NCBI GenBank assembly: GCA_000702085.1 | Contig: JNKP01000001.1 | Span: 124,001 to 188,000 of the forward strand | Direction of reading: 5' to 3' | Source of the DNA: Lachnospiraceae bacterium P6A3 | GTDB lineage: Bacteria; Bacillota; Clostridia; Lachnospirales; Lachnospiraceae | Length of the DNA: 64,000 bases | Shown: positions 25,536 through 33,984 of the stretch, in pieces | Position numbering within the stretch: position 1 is the first letter of the stretch | How the letters are laid out: the number at the start of each line of letters is the position of its first letter | Translations under genes and position numbers: made by a program | The notes under the pieces: generated by a model | Seen by the model: the letters and a program-made list of their open reading frames with translations, nothing else | Database searches by the model: none | What the model was told of the DNA's origin: nothing

Positions 25536-27767
25536 CTATATAAGGTTTAGCGGATCAAGATCGAACTGGACATACATCTGATTCATATTTTTGTTTGTTA
25601 GAAATTCCTCACAAACATTTCTGATTTCAGCCAATTTTGATGCATCCGCATTTTTGATATAAATCACGAATCTGTAATAATCCATCACCTTTCCGATGTT
25701 GGCAGGAGCAGGTCCCAGAATACGATTCGTGCCATTAGACTTTATCACATCTCCAAGCTCAAGGGCAAGATTTGAAGTCTTCTTCTCATCGGTTCCGAAG
25801 AACTGAACAGCCAGCATATGAACCGCGGGCGGATATCCCGCAGTTTCCCTGTAGGCCATCTCTTCGTCATAAAACTTCTTATAATCCTGCTCCGATGAGG
25901 TCAGGATTGCATAATGATCCGGCTGATAGGTCTGAATTATGGAATATCCGGGCTTTTCTCCTCTTCCCGCTCTGCCGCAGGCCTGGGTCAGGAGCTGGAA
26001 AGTCCTCTCCGAAGCCCTGTAATCCGGAACCCCAAGGGAAAGATCCGCTGCCAGAATCCCCACAAGCGTTACATTGGGGAAATCATGCCCCTTTACTATC
26101 ATCTGGGTACCGATAAGTATCTGTGCCTCGCCTTCGGCAAAAGAAGACAGAATCTTGTCATAGGAACCCTTTGCCGAGGTTGTATCCTTGTCCATACGAA
26201 GGGTTTTGACCCCGGGATACATCTTATTTATACGTTCTTCTACCGCTTCCGTTCCGGCTTTTATGGCAGCCAGATACTTGGATCCGCACGCAGGGCAAAG
26301 GGAAGGCTTGGGAGCCGTCTCTCCGCAATAATGGCAAATAAGCTTATTTCCTGTGTGAACGGACATTGGAACGTCGCAGTGAGGACATTTGACGACCTTG
26401 CCGCATTCCCTGCAGGATAACTGTCCCGAGAAACCTCTCCTGTTTAAAAAGAGCATTATCTGGTCACCGGAAGCAACAGCTTCGTCCATAAGGCTTTTCA
26501 GGCGCCTTGAGAACATGGATCTGTTCCCGCTTGCAAGCTCGGCTCTTAGATCGATTATCTCGGTCTTGGGAAGTGAAGCGCCGGTTGCTCTTTCTTTTAA
26601 TTCGAACAGACGGATACCTCCCTTTTCCGCTTCGGAATAGCTTTCCAGTGAAGGGGTTGCAGAACCCAAAACAAGCGCCGCTCCGGAAAGTTCGCAGATT
26701 CTTGCCGCAACCTCCCTTGCGTGATACTTTGGCGTGTTTTCGGACTTATAGCTCAGCTCATGCTCTTCATCCAGTATTATGAGTCCTATATCATTAAAAG
26801 GAGTAAAAAGAGCGGACCTGGGACCTATGATTATATCTATATCCCCGGCTTTAGCCCTCTCACACTGGTCAAATTTCTCTCCATTTGACATGGAAGAATT
26901 CAAAACGCTGACTCTGTCGCCGAATTTTGAATAAAATCTTGCAAGAGTCTGATATGTAAGTGCAATTTCGGGAATTAAAAATATCACTTGTTTTCCTAAA
27001 AGCACTGTTTTTTCGGCAAGTCGTAAATAAACCTCAGTCTTACCGCTTCCCGTAACACCATGAATCAGATATTTTCCGCATTTTTGTTCATCCATATCGG
27101 AACTTATGGTGTCAACGATAATCTGCTGCTCTGCATTCAGATTCAGGTTTTTACTGTTTTTGATCTCGGAAACAGTGGGCTTTCTGTACTCGGTATCGCT
27201 CTCCAGGGCTGCCGCACCGCTTTTGATAATGGAATTTACCGTAGATCCCGATACATTAAGCTGTCTCGTGACAAAAGAAACCGGGATCCTGTCGTCCTCT
27301 GCAAGAGCCCTGAGGAGCCTTTCCTTGGCAGTTTTCTTCTGCCTGAAGGCTTCGTCCGCAAGAGATCTGAGCTCCTCGACAGACATTTTCCTTACAAGAG
27401 TCTTATGTTCTACGGGTTTTACTTTGGATTTAACCGGAATAACGGCTTTAAGGGCCTGTGAAAGAGTTCCGCCGTACGTATCCTTTATATATGCGGCAAT
27501 TTCGAAGCTTCTCTCTTCGGCGCTTATGCTTCCGTCAACAAGCCCCAGAATGTCCTTAATCTTATCGTCATCATAGTCTGCATGATCTTTGATTGCTGTA
27601 ACATAGCCTTTCTTCTCGGTATTACCGCCACCGAAGGGAATCCTGACTCTGCTCCCCACGCAAATAATACCGGATAGCCTCTCAGGTATCCGGTAAGTAA
27701 AAGGTCTGTCCAGTTTTTCAATGCTGATATCTATGATGACATCGGCATATTGTGAACCATTAACCAA
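25536..27767 (-). CDS. priA: Primosomal protein N' (replication restart helicase)
   Basis: It restarts stalled replication forks by loading the helicase DnaB. The 743-residue protein has the N-terminal 3'-end-binding domain (about 1-110), Walker A GVTGSGKTEVYL, the DEEH box of superfamily 2 helicases, and a zinc-binding insert with Cys pairs (CRECGKVVKCPHC, CHYCGE, CPACGSK). Motif VI with QACGRAGRG follows. It is the first gene of the def-fmt-rsmB-rlmN-prpC-prkC-rsgA operon; an extended -10 site lies 21 bases before it. Confidence 0.96.
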   Translation of the reverse strand: MVNGSQYADVIIDISIEKLDRPFTYRIPERLSGIICVGSRVRIPFGGGNTEKKGYVTAIKDHADYDDDKIKDILGLVDGSISAEERSFEIAAYIKDTYGGTLSQALKAVIPVKSKVKPVEHKTLVRKMSVEELRSLADEAFRQKKTAKERLLRALAEDDRIPVSFVTRQLNVSGSTVNSIIKSGAAALESDTEYRKPTVSEIKNSKNLNLNAEQQIIVDTISSDMDEQKCGKYLIHGVTGSGKTEVYLRLAEKTVLLGKQVIFLIPEIALTYQTLARFYSKFGDRVSVLNSSMSNGEKFDQCERAKAGDIDIIIGPRSALFTPFNDIGLIILDEEHELSYKSENTPKYHAREVAARICELSGAALVLGSATPSLESYSEAEKGGIRLFELKERATGASLPKTEIIDLRAELASGNRSMFSRRLKSLMDEAVASGDQIMLFLNRRGFSGQLSCRECGKVVKCPHCDVPMSVHTGNKLICHYCGETAPKPSLCPACGSKYLAAIKAGTEAVEERINKMYPGVKTLRMDKDTTSAKGSYDKILSSFAEGEAQILIGTQMIVKGHDFPNVTLVGILAADLSLGVPDYRASERTFQLLTQACGRAGRGEKPGYSIIQTYQPDHYAILTSSEQDYKKFYDEEMAYRETAGYPPAVHMLAVQFFGTDEKKTSNLALELGDVIKSNGTNRILGPAPANIGKVMDYYRFVIYIKNADASKLAEIRNVCEEFLTNKNMNQMYVQFDLDPLNLI

Positions 27768-27787
27768 ATCTTTATCTCCGTGGCTTA

Positions 27788-27796
27788 ATTATACCA
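27788..27796 (-). promoter_or_regulatory. Extended -10 promoter of the priA operon
   Basis: On the minus strand TGG-TATAAT places TATAAT at 27793-27788, 21 bases before the priA ATG, with the TG of an extended -10. A good -35 is not visible at 17 bp, because that stretch is the hairpin at 27810-27846. Confidence 0.6.
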
Positions 27797-27809
27797 CTGT
27801 CGAACATAA

Positions 27810-27846
27810 CGAAAAAGAGCTCCGGTGTTACCGCAGCTCTTTTTCG
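27810..27846. terminator. Strong hairpin terminator upstream of priA
   Basis: CGAAAAAGAGCT (27810-27821) pairs with AGCTCTTTTTCG (27835-27846), and an inner CGGT/ACCG adds to the stem. With A and T tracts in the outer stem it can act in both directions. It shields the priA promoter from recJ transcription. Confidence 0.75.
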
Positions 27847-27865
27847 TTTCTTATGAGGGGGGAGA

Positions 27866-27887
27866 ATAACTAACTCTTATTAGTTAT
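27866..27887. other. Perfect AT-rich inverted repeat in the recJ-priA gap
   Basis: ATAACTAA (27866-27873) and TTAGTTAT (27880-27887) form an 8-bp perfect inverted repeat with a 6-base centre. It lies in the 263-bp gap between priA and recJ. It could be a protein-binding site; nothing else shows its use. The rest of the gap up to 27985 is AT-rich and shows no gene. Confidence 0.45.
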
Positions 27888-27985
27888 CTTGATATAGATA
27901 TTAAAGTATAAATATGTCAAAAATGTGTCCGAATCCCTAAATAAAAATAAAATCAATTAAGAAACTATTAATAATTCTTTGGTTT

Positions 27986-28029
27986 CCGAAAAATTGACCC
28001 GAAAAAAGACTTTTTTCCGTGATTTTCGG
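27986..28029 (-). terminator. Terminator directly after recJ
   Basis: Read on the minus strand, CCGAAAA at 28029-28023 pairs with TTTTCGG at 27992-27986 and an inner GAAAAAAG/CTTTTTTC stem lies at 28001-28017. It begins 1 base after the recJ stop codon. Confidence 0.6.
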
Positions 28030-28030
28030 C

Positions 28031-29791
28031 TTACATATAGTATTTCAGCTTAAAATCCACGTATTCGTTGCCTTTAAATTCGTTAATTCCGGGCTCATAA
28101 CAGATATCCAGTTTGACGGATCCCGTGCCGGCATAGAGTTTATCGGCCGTTCCGGCGCCGTATTTGGAATCTATATATGAGTCAAAGGCCTGCATATCTC
28201 CGAAATTTATAAGTTTGCATTTCTTTCCGTTGCAAATGGCATCCAGTCTGCCGTACTGCCCCTCTTTACCCATTCTGGATGCGGATTTAATTTCCACGTC
28301 TTTCCAGGCAAAAAGCGCACCCGGATTGGCACTTCCTATAGGCTCAAGCTTCTCCAGGTCTCTTATAAGTCCCGTAGAAATATAATCAAGAGGCACACAG
28401 GCATCGAATCGTACTTCTTTTACCAGATCATCATCGGTAAGACCTGCTTTTTCATTCAGTTTTACAGAAAGATCTTCGAGGTTTCCTTCCTCAAGTGAAA
28501 AACCCGCCGCCATGGCATGACCGCCGAACTTGGTAAAGAGCTCCTTAACCTCGTTCATTTTCTCAAACATATTATAAGGAGGTATGGATCTTGCGGATCC
28601 TTTAAGCCCCTCTTCTCCCTTTGTGACTACAAAAACCGGTCGGTTAAATCTTTCTTTGATCTTACCCGCAACAAGTCCCGCTATACTCTCATGAGCATCC
28701 GGAAGATAGATGACCAGCACCTTATTATCAGTCATATGCTCTGTTTCCATGATTTCGAGAGCTTTCTTCACACCGGTAGTGGTCATATTCTTACGAAGAT
28801 CGTTGAGCTGTCTGATCTCCTGTGCCTCTTTAAGACATTTTTCGTAATCATCCGACATTAGCAGGTCAACGGACTCTGACGCACTCTCAAGTCTGCCGGT
28901 CGAATTGATACAGGGTCCTATTACAAAAGAAAGAGAGTATGCGGACAGTTTGCTTCCTGTTAAGCTGTTTGCTGTCATAAGTGCTTTAAGGCCTTTATTT
29001 TCGGTATAAGCCATCTTTCTGAGGCCTTCTCTTACAACAATACGGTTCTCATCACAAAGATCCATTACATCGCATGCGGTTCCCAGTGCTGCAAACTGAA
29101 CTGCTTCATCAAGAACTTTGGCAAGGCTTTCAGATTGTATCCTGCTCCGGAGAGCCATGATAACCTTAAAGGCAACCATTGCACCGCAGATGCCTTTATA
29201 GGGATATGTACTTCCTTCTCTGTGGGGATCAACCACGGCAATGCACTGCGGAAGGATTTCTTTTTTCAGACCGTCTTCCTCCGTGAAAGGTACCTGATGA
29301 TGGTCGGTTACGATGACCTTCATACCCAGTTCATAAGCAAGCTTTACCTGGGATGCCGCAGCTATACCGTTGTCGCAGGTGATAATCAGTCCGGTTCCTG
29401 CTTCTGCCGCATCGCGGACTATATCGTCGTTTATGCCGTATCCGTCCTTAAGTCTGTGGGGAATGGCATAGCTTACATCTCCGCCGGCTGCGGATATGCC
29501 TTTCACAAGAATGTAAGTGGAGGTCACTCCGTCTACATCGTAATCTCCCACTACACGTATTTTTACACCGTTATCTATTGCCTGAAGGAGCCCCTCAACA
29601 GCTTTATCCATATCCGGGAGAAGAAAAGGATCATGAAGAAGGCTCATATCCCCCTCCAGATACTTCCTCGCTTCGTCTACGGTCTCCGCGCCTCTGTTTC
29701 TTATAACTCTTGCGCACAGCGGATCAATGCCGAGTTCTCTGCCCCACTCCGCAAAATTACCGCTTTTTCTTATCTCAATCCACTTTTCCAT
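28031..29791 (-). CDS. recJ: Single-stranded-DNA-specific exonuclease RecJ
   Basis: It degrades single-stranded DNA 5' to 3' in recombination and mismatch repair. DHH-family motifs are visible: VVGDYDVDGVTSTY, the DNG of ITCDNGIAA, VTDHHQ, and GGHAMAAGFSL in the DHHA1 domain, followed by an OB-fold. I take the ATG at 29791 (586 residues) rather than the TTG at 29803, because the AGGA site would touch the TTG; its spacing to the ATG is a little long (12). It has its own promoter and terminator. Confidence 0.93.
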   Translation of the reverse strand: MEKWIEIRKSGNFAEWGRELGIDPLCARVIRNRGAETVDEARKYLEGDMSLLHDPFLLPDMDKAVEGLLQAIDNGVKIRVVGDYDVDGVTSTYILVKGISAAGGDVSYAIPHRLKDGYGINDDIVRDAAEAGTGLIITCDNGIAAASQVKLAYELGMKVIVTDHHQVPFTEEDGLKKEILPQCIAVVDPHREGSTYPYKGICGAMVAFKVIMALRSRIQSESLAKVLDEAVQFAALGTACDVMDLCDENRIVVREGLRKMAYTENKGLKALMTANSLTGSKLSAYSLSFVIGPCINSTGRLESASESVDLLMSDDYEKCLKEAQEIRQLNDLRKNMTTTGVKKALEIMETEHMTDNKVLVIYLPDAHESIAGLVAGKIKERFNRPVFVVTKGEEGLKGSARSIPPYNMFEKMNEVKELFTKFGGHAMAAGFSLEEGNLEDLSVKLNEKAGLTDDDLVKEVRFDACVPLDYISTGLIRDLEKLEPIGSANPGALFAWKDVEIKSASRMGKEGQYGRLDAICNGKKCKLINFGDMQAFDSYIDSKYGAGTADKLYAGTGSVKLDICYEPGINEFKGNEYVDFKLKYYM

Positions 29792-29827
29792 CTTTTCGTT
29801 CAATCCTGCTTTCGTTTACTGAGTTCT

Positions 29828-29856
29828 ATTTTAACTTATATCACAGGCCATGTCCT
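29828..29856 (-). promoter_or_regulatory. Probable recJ promoter
   Basis: AGGACA (29856-29851) and TAAAAT (29833-29828) are separated by 17 bases on the minus strand, 37 bases before the chosen recJ start. Four of six -35 bases match the consensus. Confidence 0.5.
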
Positions 29857-29964
29857 AAATTTTTCATGGTATGTTTCGAGGCGGTTCCTTATATTTCGCG
29901 GGTGACGTGGACATGCAAGTACATGGCAGGACCCCAAGTAATGCAAGAACCGGGCTGTAAGCGA

Positions 29965-29999
29965 ATAAAAAAAACAGGGACGAAAGAATCGCCCCTGTT
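29965..29999 (-). terminator. Terminator after secDF
   Basis: On the minus strand AACAGGGG-CGA pairs with TCG-TCCCTGTT and is followed by TTTTTTTATT. It begins 17 bases after the secDF stop. The GGG(A/G)CG core resembles the repeat family at 32374 and 33911. Confidence 0.75.
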
Positions 30000-30015
30000 G
30001 ACAGTAAAATCAGAA

Positions 30016-32283
30016 TTAAGCTTTCTTCTTAGCGGGGAACTTCTCTGAAAGAATGATCCAGAAAGCACCTGCCAGGCAAACCGATGAGTAGCATCCGCAT
30101 CCGATACCGACCATAAGAGGAAGTGCGAAATCCTTGATGCTGGATACGCCCAGGAAGTACAGAAGTGCAACCATTACGAAGGTGGTCAGTGAAGTAAAGA
30201 TACTTCTTGAAAGAGTCTGGGTAACGCTCTTGTTTACGATAGAAGCGATATCGCTCTTTCCCGCATTTGCCATATTCTCACGTACACGGTCGAAGATAAC
30301 GATGGTAGCGTTGATGGAATAACCTACTATGGTAAGCATACAAGCTACGAAGGTGTTACTTACGGATACTCTTGCAGCCGCATAGAACGCAAGAACTACG
30401 AGTACGTCATGTACAAGAGCAAGCACGGATGAGAAACCGAAGCGGATATCCTTGAATCTTACTCTGATGTAAATGAGCATGCAGAGGATCGCTACAATAA
30501 CCGCGATGATGGTGTCTCTCTTCATCTCATCGGAGATGGTTGAAGAGATGGTCTCGGTCTGAATGCTGGTCTTATCAACTCCGAACTCATTTACGAACAT
30601 ATCCTCGAGAGCACTTCTTACGGAAGACTCAAGGGATGAGGTCTTGAAGATTACCTCGTTGGTGTTCTGAACGGTCTGAACCTGAACGGTTGAACCGGTA
30701 ATAGTCTCAATTCTGGGAACTACAGTATCGGTAAGTTCCTGAAGAGTGTAGCTCTGATTAAAATCAACGGTTGTTGCGGTACCGCCTACGAAATCAAGTG
30801 AGTAATTCAGTGCACCCTTGCCGGCTGACTTGTTTACTCCCATGCATACAAAACCTGCAACGATAACAGCTACTGAAATAAAGATAAATACCGCTTTCTT
30901 GGAAAGGAAATCAACAGGCTTCTTTTCCTTGCCTTTTCCGTAGAAAGCAACACTCTTAAGTCCGAGGGCAAAGAATGCCTTCATGAGCCACTTGGTAACA
31001 AAGAGTGCGGTAAACATGGAAACAACGATACCGAGTGCCAGGGTCTGTGCAAATCCCTTAACATTTGCGGGTCCGAGGAAAAGAAGTACTATGGCCGCAA
31101 TAAGAGTGGTAACGTTTCCGTCAATAATTGCCGAAAGTGCCTTAGCATAACCGGTGTTGATAGCGCTCTCTACGCTCTCACCCCTGCCGAGTTCTTCTCT
31201 GATACGTGCGAAGACGACAACGTTAGCGTCAACCGCCATACCGATGGAAAGGATGATACCTGCAATACCGGGAAGGGTAAGTGTAAGTACATCGTTAAAT
31301 CCGATAAGAAGGAGTACGATCAATGCTACATAGAAGCAAAGAGCGATAGCCGATGCAATACCGGGAACAAAATATACAATGATCATGAATGCGGCAACGA
31401 TGGCAAGTCCGATGGCGCCTGCTTTGAGTGATGTCTGAATGGCATCAACACCAAGCTGAGCACCTACAACCTTGGAATGAAGCTCTTCAAGCTCAAGGTT
31501 AAGTCCGCCGATACGGATAGTGGAAGCAAGAATTTCTGCCTCTTCATAAGTAAATGAACCGGAAATTGAAGCCTGTCCGTTCAAAATAGGCTCGTTAACC
31601 CTGGGAACACTTACGAACTCTCCGTCATAATAAATACCGATGGTCTCATATCCGTTATTTACGGCTCTGGTAGTACCTTCTGCAAACTTGGTTGAGCCTT
31701 CGGGAGTGAGGTTAAGAGAAACAACATACTGGTTGTTCTTCATGTTGTCCTGCTGCGTGCCGGCTCTGGCCTCAGCAACATCGGTACCGGTAATAACTAT
31801 GGAACCGTCATTAGCAAGTTCTTCGATAGTTTTGGTAAGAACGGTCTTCTCTTCGTAACCGCCGTCTTCGGTCATAACATATGATGACTGATAGTTGGGA
31901 TTACCCTGAGAATCGGTCTCACTGATAAAATAGAGAGCTCCGGGACGGCCAAGCTGTGCAAGAATGGTCTCAGCATCAGATACGCCGGGGATCTCGATGG
32001 CAATTCTGTTGGAACCTTCCTGATAAACCTGTGCCTCGGTAGAATAGTTTTCAACTCTCTGCTGAAGCTTATAAATGGTATCCGCCATATCGGTATCGGA
32101 AGGATTCTCATCTCCCACTACCTGATAAGTGATGCTGACACCGCCCGCAAGATCGAGTCCGAGCTTAATATCGGACGCATTTCCCGCGCCGTTTCCGTCG
32201 TAGCCCCAGATATCCATATAGCCTATTCCGAGAGTCAGGAGCAGAACTATAAGAATGACAAGAGCTGCCTTACTTTTCTTCAT
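30016..32283 (-). CDS. secDF: Fused protein-export membrane protein SecDF
   Basis: SecD and SecF are joined in one 755-residue chain, as in Bacillus and many Clostridia. It uses the proton motive force to pull exported proteins outward after SecA. The SecD half has an N-terminal helix, the periplasmic-type P1 region (LGLDLAGGVSITYQV), and the conserved SIGMAVDANVVVFARIREEL. The SecF half starts about residue 455 with DFVGGT and ends with NATIVIFDRVREN and four to five helices; twelve membrane segments fit. A good promoter precedes it and a terminator follows, so it is a single-gene unit. Confidence 0.95.
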   Translation of the reverse strand: MKKSKAALVILIVLLLTLGIGYMDIWGYDGNGAGNASDIKLGLDLAGGVSITYQVVGDENPSDTDMADTIYKLQQRVENYSTEAQVYQEGSNRIAIEIPGVSDAETILAQLGRPGALYFISETDSQGNPNYQSSYVMTEDGGYEEKTVLTKTIEELANDGSIVITGTDVAEARAGTQQDNMKNNQYVVSLNLTPEGSTKFAEGTTRAVNNGYETIGIYYDGEFVSVPRVNEPILNGQASISGSFTYEEAEILASTIRIGGLNLELEELHSKVVGAQLGVDAIQTSLKAGAIGLAIVAAFMIIVYFVPGIASAIALCFYVALIVLLLIGFNDVLTLTLPGIAGIILSIGMAVDANVVVFARIREELGRGESVESAINTGYAKALSAIIDGNVTTLIAAIVLLFLGPANVKGFAQTLALGIVVSMFTALFVTKWLMKAFFALGLKSVAFYGKGKEKKPVDFLSKKAVFIFISVAVIVAGFVCMGVNKSAGKGALNYSLDFVGGTATTVDFNQSYTLQELTDTVVPRIETITGSTVQVQTVQNTNEVIFKTSSLESSVRSALEDMFVNEFGVDKTSIQTETISSTISDEMKRDTIIAVIVAILCMLIYIRVRFKDIRFGFSSVLALVHDVLVVLAFYAAARVSVSNTFVACMLTIVGYSINATIVIFDRVRENMANAGKSDIASIVNKSVTQTLSRSIFTSLTTFVMVALLYFLGVSSIKDFALPLMVGIGCGCYSSVCLAGAFWIILSEKFPAKKKA

Positions 32284-32331
32284 GATCTGTTTTTTCCTTT
32301 CAAATTTAAGTACTAAATACCAAACATTAGA

Positions 32332-32360
32332 ATATTACTACCTATTTAATGAAAAATCAA
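32332..32360 (-). promoter_or_regulatory. secDF promoter
   Basis: TTGATT (32360-32355) and TAATAT (32337-32332) are 17 bases apart on the minus strand, about 50 bases before the secDF ATG. Confidence 0.6.
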
Positions 32361-32373
32361 TGTCAGAGGGGAA

Positions 32374-32440
32374 TGACAACGGGGACGCTTCAATTTTGTC
32401 ATGTGAACCATATGACAAAATTGAAGCGTCCCCACTGTCA
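32374..32440. repeat. Long inverted repeat, GGGGACG family (copy 1)
   Basis: GGGGACGCTTCAATTTTGTC-AT (32381-32402) and its exact reverse complement (32412-32433) enclose a 9-base loop. Outer TGACA/TGTCA pairs extend the stem to 29 positions with two mismatches. It lies 19 bases after the corC-like gene stop and upstream of the secDF promoter. It may work as a terminator, but no T-run follows at once. A close copy lies at 33911-33979. Confidence 0.9.
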
Positions 32441-32458
32441 CAAAGCCTCAAAAACCCG

Positions 32459-33799
32459 TTATTTTACTTCAGAATCGGTTTTTTCTGACTTAGATGAATT
32501 TTTTTCAGCCTGATCTGAATCATCATCAGATGCAGCCCCATCTTCAACAGGCTCGGGAAGGGTAATTTCAACCTCTTCGATACGTTTCTGGTCCATTCCG
32601 AGGACCTTAAGAATAGTTCCGTCTTCAAGAACAACCTCTTCTCCGTCCTGAGGCAGGTGATCAAGGTGTTCTATCACGATGCCTCCTATGGAATCATATT
32701 CCTCACTTTCGAGGCTGGTTCCGACCGCTTCGTTAAAGTCATCAAGGCTGAGAGCACCCTCAACAACGTATTTCCGGTCTTCAATCTTACGGATCAGTTC
32801 TTTTTCATCCTCGTCATACTCGTCCCTGATCTCACCCACGATCTCCTCAAGGAGGTCTTCAAGGGTGATCATACCTTCGATGGTACCGTACTCGTTAAGG
32901 ACAAATACGATATTTGAGGTTTCCTTACGCATCTGGGCAAGAAGATCCTGGGTTTTCTTGAATTCATGAGTATAAAGGGCTTCTCTCATGATATCCCTGA
33001 CTTTAAAGTTCTCATGATCTTCCAGAGCGATAAAGTCCTTCATATTGATGACGCCTATAATGTTTTCTTTTTCATCCTCATATACGGGAAGGCGGGTGTA
33101 CATGCACTCTTTAAATACTTCCAGTACCTCATCATAGGAAAAATTAACATCCACGCAGACCATGCGAACCTTGGGAATCATAATATCCTTGGCAACATGG
33201 TCGGTAAAATCAAACAGATTATAGATAATATCACGCTCTTCGGGCTCAATTTCGCCATCCTCATGGCTAACGTCTACATAAGTCTTGATGGCATCTTCGG
33301 TTATGGCGTCGGTTTTACCGTCCGCATCTATTCGCATTACGAAAAGAATAGCCTTGGCTACACCGTTAACAACAATGATTATGGGAGTAAAAACCACCAT
33401 AAGTCCCTGGATGATTCCCGCATAGGCAAGAGCCATTTTATCTGCGGAAACAGTCGCCCAGGTCTTGGGAACAACCTCGCCTATTATAAGGATGACAAAA
33501 GTAAGGATACCTGTCATCACACCTACGGGTATGCCGAAATACTCCGTCGCAAGCATGGTTGATATAGCCGATGCCGACAGATTAACGATATTATTGCCGA
33601 TCAGCACAGTGCTGAGAAGTTTGGAACCTTTTTCGAGTATGCGAAGAACCCTAGCGGCCTTTTTATCGCCGTCATCCGCAAGACTTCTGATACGTGCTTT
33701 GTTGCACGAAACAAAAGCCGTCTCCGCCGAAGAGAAAAAACCTGATAAGAATATTAGAATTATAAGTGTAACAATTTGTATGGGGCCGGAACTGTCCAT
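32459..33799 (-). CDS. CNNM/CorC-type membrane protein with CBS domains
   Basis: The 446-residue protein has a DUF21 (CNNM) membrane domain with about four helices (1-190), a CBS pair (about 205-330, with IMIPKVRMVCVDV and DIMREALYTHEF) and a C-terminal CorC_HlyC domain (about 345-425), then an acidic, Ser-rich tail. Family members are usually called hemolysin C or magnesium/cobalt efflux proteins; a role in Mg2+ export or homeostasis is likely. It has its own promoter and is flanked on both sides by long inverted repeats of one family. Confidence 0.9.
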   Translation of the reverse strand: MDSSGPIQIVTLIILIFLSGFFSSAETAFVSCNKARIRSLADDGDKKAARVLRILEKGSKLLSTVLIGNNIVNLSASAISTMLATEYFGIPVGVMTGILTFVILIIGEVVPKTWATVSADKMALAYAGIIQGLMVVFTPIIIVVNGVAKAILFVMRIDADGKTDAITEDAIKTYVDVSHEDGEIEPEERDIIYNLFDFTDHVAKDIMIPKVRMVCVDVNFSYDEVLEVFKECMYTRLPVYEDEKENIIGVINMKDFIALEDHENFKVRDIMREALYTHEFKKTQDLLAQMRKETSNIVFVLNEYGTIEGMITLEDLLEEIVGEIRDEYDEDEKELIRKIEDRKYVVEGALSLDDFNEAVGTSLESEEYDSIGGIVIEHLDHLPQDGEEVVLEDGTILKVLGMDQKRIEEVEITLPEPVEDGAASDDDSDQAEKNSSKSEKTDSEVK

Positions 33800-33867
33800 A
33801 TAAGTGTAAAAGAAACCCTCCTATTACCGGTAACAGATTTACGGGAATTCCCCGTATATAGTAAATA

Positions 33868-33896
33868 ATAGTACAGAAACCCCGAAACTTTGTCAA
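33868..33896 (-). promoter_or_regulatory. Consensus promoter of the CNNM/CorC gene
   Basis: TTGACA (33896-33891) and TACTAT (33873-33868) are separated by exactly 17 bases on the minus strand, about 70 bases before the ATG. Confidence 0.75.
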
Positions 33897-33910
33897 ATTA
33901 CAGGGGGGGG

Positions 33911-33979
33911 ATGACAGCGGGGACGCTTCTATTTTGTCATCGAATTCTGATGACAAAATAGAAGCGTCCCCACTGTCAT
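33911..33979. repeat. Long inverted repeat, GGGGACG family (copy 2)
   Basis: The 23-base arm 33919-33941 (GGGGACGCTTCTATTTTGTC-ATC) and its exact reverse complement at 33949-33971 enclose the 7-base loop GAATTCT. ATGACA/TGTCAT outside extends the arms to 31 positions with a small mismatch. It lies 5 bases after the SPFH gene stop. It differs from copy 1 by one base change present in both arms (CAATT versus CTATT), so the stem has been kept. Confidence 0.9.
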
Positions 33980-33984
33980 CTTAT

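Noticed and set aside
29135-29905. 256-codon plus-strand frame opposite recJ
   Set aside because: recJ motifs on the minus strand are intact; the antisense frame has no ribosome site or recognisable content.
32966-33562. 198-codon plus-strand frame opposite the CNNM/CorC gene
   Set aside because: It mirrors the CBS-domain coding sequence and has no signals of its own.
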